A stretch of 22,333 bases of DNA from positions 1-22,333 of the forward strand of contig CAZTJO010000031.1 of assembly GCA_964614095.1 (NCBI GenBank), in the 5' to 3' direction. The notes beneath the pieces are model-generated. The model saw only the letters and a program-made list of their open reading frames with translations, was not told where the DNA came from and did no database searches. Source of the DNA: CAZWKX01 sp964614095 (GTDB lineage Bacteria; Actinomycetota; Acidimicrobiia; Spongiisociales; UBA11373). How positions within the stretch are numbered: the first letter of the stretch is position 1; each line of letters starts with the position of its first letter. The translations under genes and the position numbers were made by a program. Positions 21,762-22,333 of this stretch are shown here, in pieces.

Positions 21762-22333
21762 TCAGGCGCCGGGCCCGCCGCCGTTGCCCTCGGGCGCCGG
21801 TTCGGACCCCTCTGGGCCGTGGGGAAAACGGCCGCGCGGTTGGTCCAGGGGACGCTCGAAGATGGTGCTGACGGCGGAGGTTATGGCGTTCGTGGCCTGT
21901 TCCAGGGCCTCGGCCTTCTGCTCCTCGGTGATCCTGCCGGCGGCGACGGCTTCAGTGAGCCGTGCCTCGACGATGCCGACGAAGTATGCGATCAGCTCCT
22001 CGCCGCTCGAGCCGTTGGCCTCGGCGATTTCTTCAAGGGTCGCGCCCTCACGCAGCGACCCGACGATCTCCGGCACGGAGAGGCCGAGGAACTCTGCCGT
22101 TCCCCGCACGAACTGCACCGCATGGTGAGCGGGCCCGCCGGGCCGCAGGTGGCTCTTGTCCACGGCGGCGGTGATGACATCGGTGGCCTTCTCCAGGGCC
22201 TCGGCCTTCTTCTCCTCGGTGATCTTCCCCGCGACAACGGCCTGGGTGAGCCGCTCCTCGACGATACCGACGAGATAAGCGATCAGCTCCTCGCCGCTCG
22301 AGCCGTTGGCCTCGGCGATCTCAGCAAGGGTCG
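21762..22333 (-). CDS. Tandem-repeat helical protein (5' end beyond right edge)
   Basis: I do not recognise a named function. The frame is open to the right edge, so the N-terminus is missing and at least 190 residues are present. It consists of repeats with a 97-residue period. The helical core TLEEIAEANGSSGEELIAYF, then VEARLTEAVAAGRITEEQKA, occurs complete twice, joined by a segment containing FVRGTAEFLGLSVPEIVGSL. The form LGLS-PEI...LREG.TL.EIAE, then rL..Av..GrIT.eqa, is seen in many actinobacterial exported or envelope-associated repeat proteins of unknown role, as I recall. The protein ends in a disordered Gly/Pro/Glu-rich tail. Internal GTGs such as 22163 are not real starts, because the repeat continues upstream. 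No signal peptide can be judged in the visible part. Confidence 0.78.
   Translation of the reverse strand, partial: TLAEIAEANGSSGEELIAYLVGIVEERLTQAVVAGKITEEKKAEALEKATDVITAAVDKSHLRPGGPAHHAVQFVRGTAEFLGLSVPEIVGSLREGATLEEIAEANGSSGEELIAYFVGIVEARLTEAVAAGRITEEQKAEALEQATNAITSAVSTIFERPLDQPRGRFPHGPEGSEPAPEGNGGGPGA
21868..22042 (-). repeat. Direct repeat unit, downstream copy
   Basis: About 175 bases that align with 22159-22333 at a constant offset of 291 bases (97 codons). A block of about 40 bases at 21990-22031 is identical in both copies. Confidence 0.8.
22159..22333 (-). repeat. Direct repeat unit, upstream copy (reaches window edge)
   Basis: Second copy of the 291-base-period repeat. Codon-level similarity indicates recent duplication or strong selection on the repeat protein. 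Confidence 0.8.

Overview
The window is GC-rich, densely packed chromosomal DNA from a bacterium, most likely a member of the Actinomycetota. Supporting signs are a DUF4032 kinase-like protein, a TIGR03084-type DinB-fold protein, a MurT/GatD pair, many GTG starts, and several genes that start only a few bases after a TANNNT box, as leaderless genes do. Placement below phylum (for example Acidimicrobiia) is only a guess. I see no tRNA, rRNA, insertion sequence, phage gene or CRISPR array.

Layout, left to right. (1) 1-571: the end of a broken lipoprotein alpha/beta hydrolase. (2) 688-5857: a complete ABC importer of the branched-chain amino acid (HAAT) type. livH-livM-livG-livF form a tight operon on the + strand. 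The binding lipoprotein gene livJ lies convergently on the - strand, with a strong hairpin between them. LivH carries an unusual exported beta-sandwich-like domain in front of the permease. (3) 6008-9089: an overlapping two-gene unit. It encodes a CobT-like von Willebrand factor A (vWA) protein with an N-terminal HExxH motif and a CobS-like AAA+ partner whose Walker A and Walker B positions are altered. This is the least understood module here. (4) 9131-12956 (- strand): argR-argG-argH followed by a HAD-family phosphatase. A promoter with an overlapping ARG-box palindrome precedes argR. (5) 13122-18672: mostly single genes. These are a TIGR03084 protein, an orphan PD-(D/E)xK-like protein following a divergent aldehyde dehydrogenase, a DUF4032 kinase-like gene divergent from that dehydrogenase, a degenerate NERD-like protein and a flavin reductase-like protein. 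(6) 18732-19668: a UspA-like protein and a double ACT-domain protein, each behind its own TANNNT box. (7) 19699-21692: murT-gatD, for amidation of peptidoglycan D-glutamate. (8) 21762 to the right edge: the C-terminal part of a protein built from 97-residue tandem repeats.

The genes fall into clear jobs: amino-acid uptake, the last two steps of arginine synthesis with their repressor, cell-wall amidation, and small regulatory or stress proteins. Two start types coexist. Operon-internal genes such as livM, livG and argH have Shine-Dalgarno sequences, whereas several first genes (argR, the UspA-like gene, the ACT gene, murT) have a -10-like TANNNT box 6-7 bases before the start codon and no leader. 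No stretch longer than about 170 bases lacks a gene.
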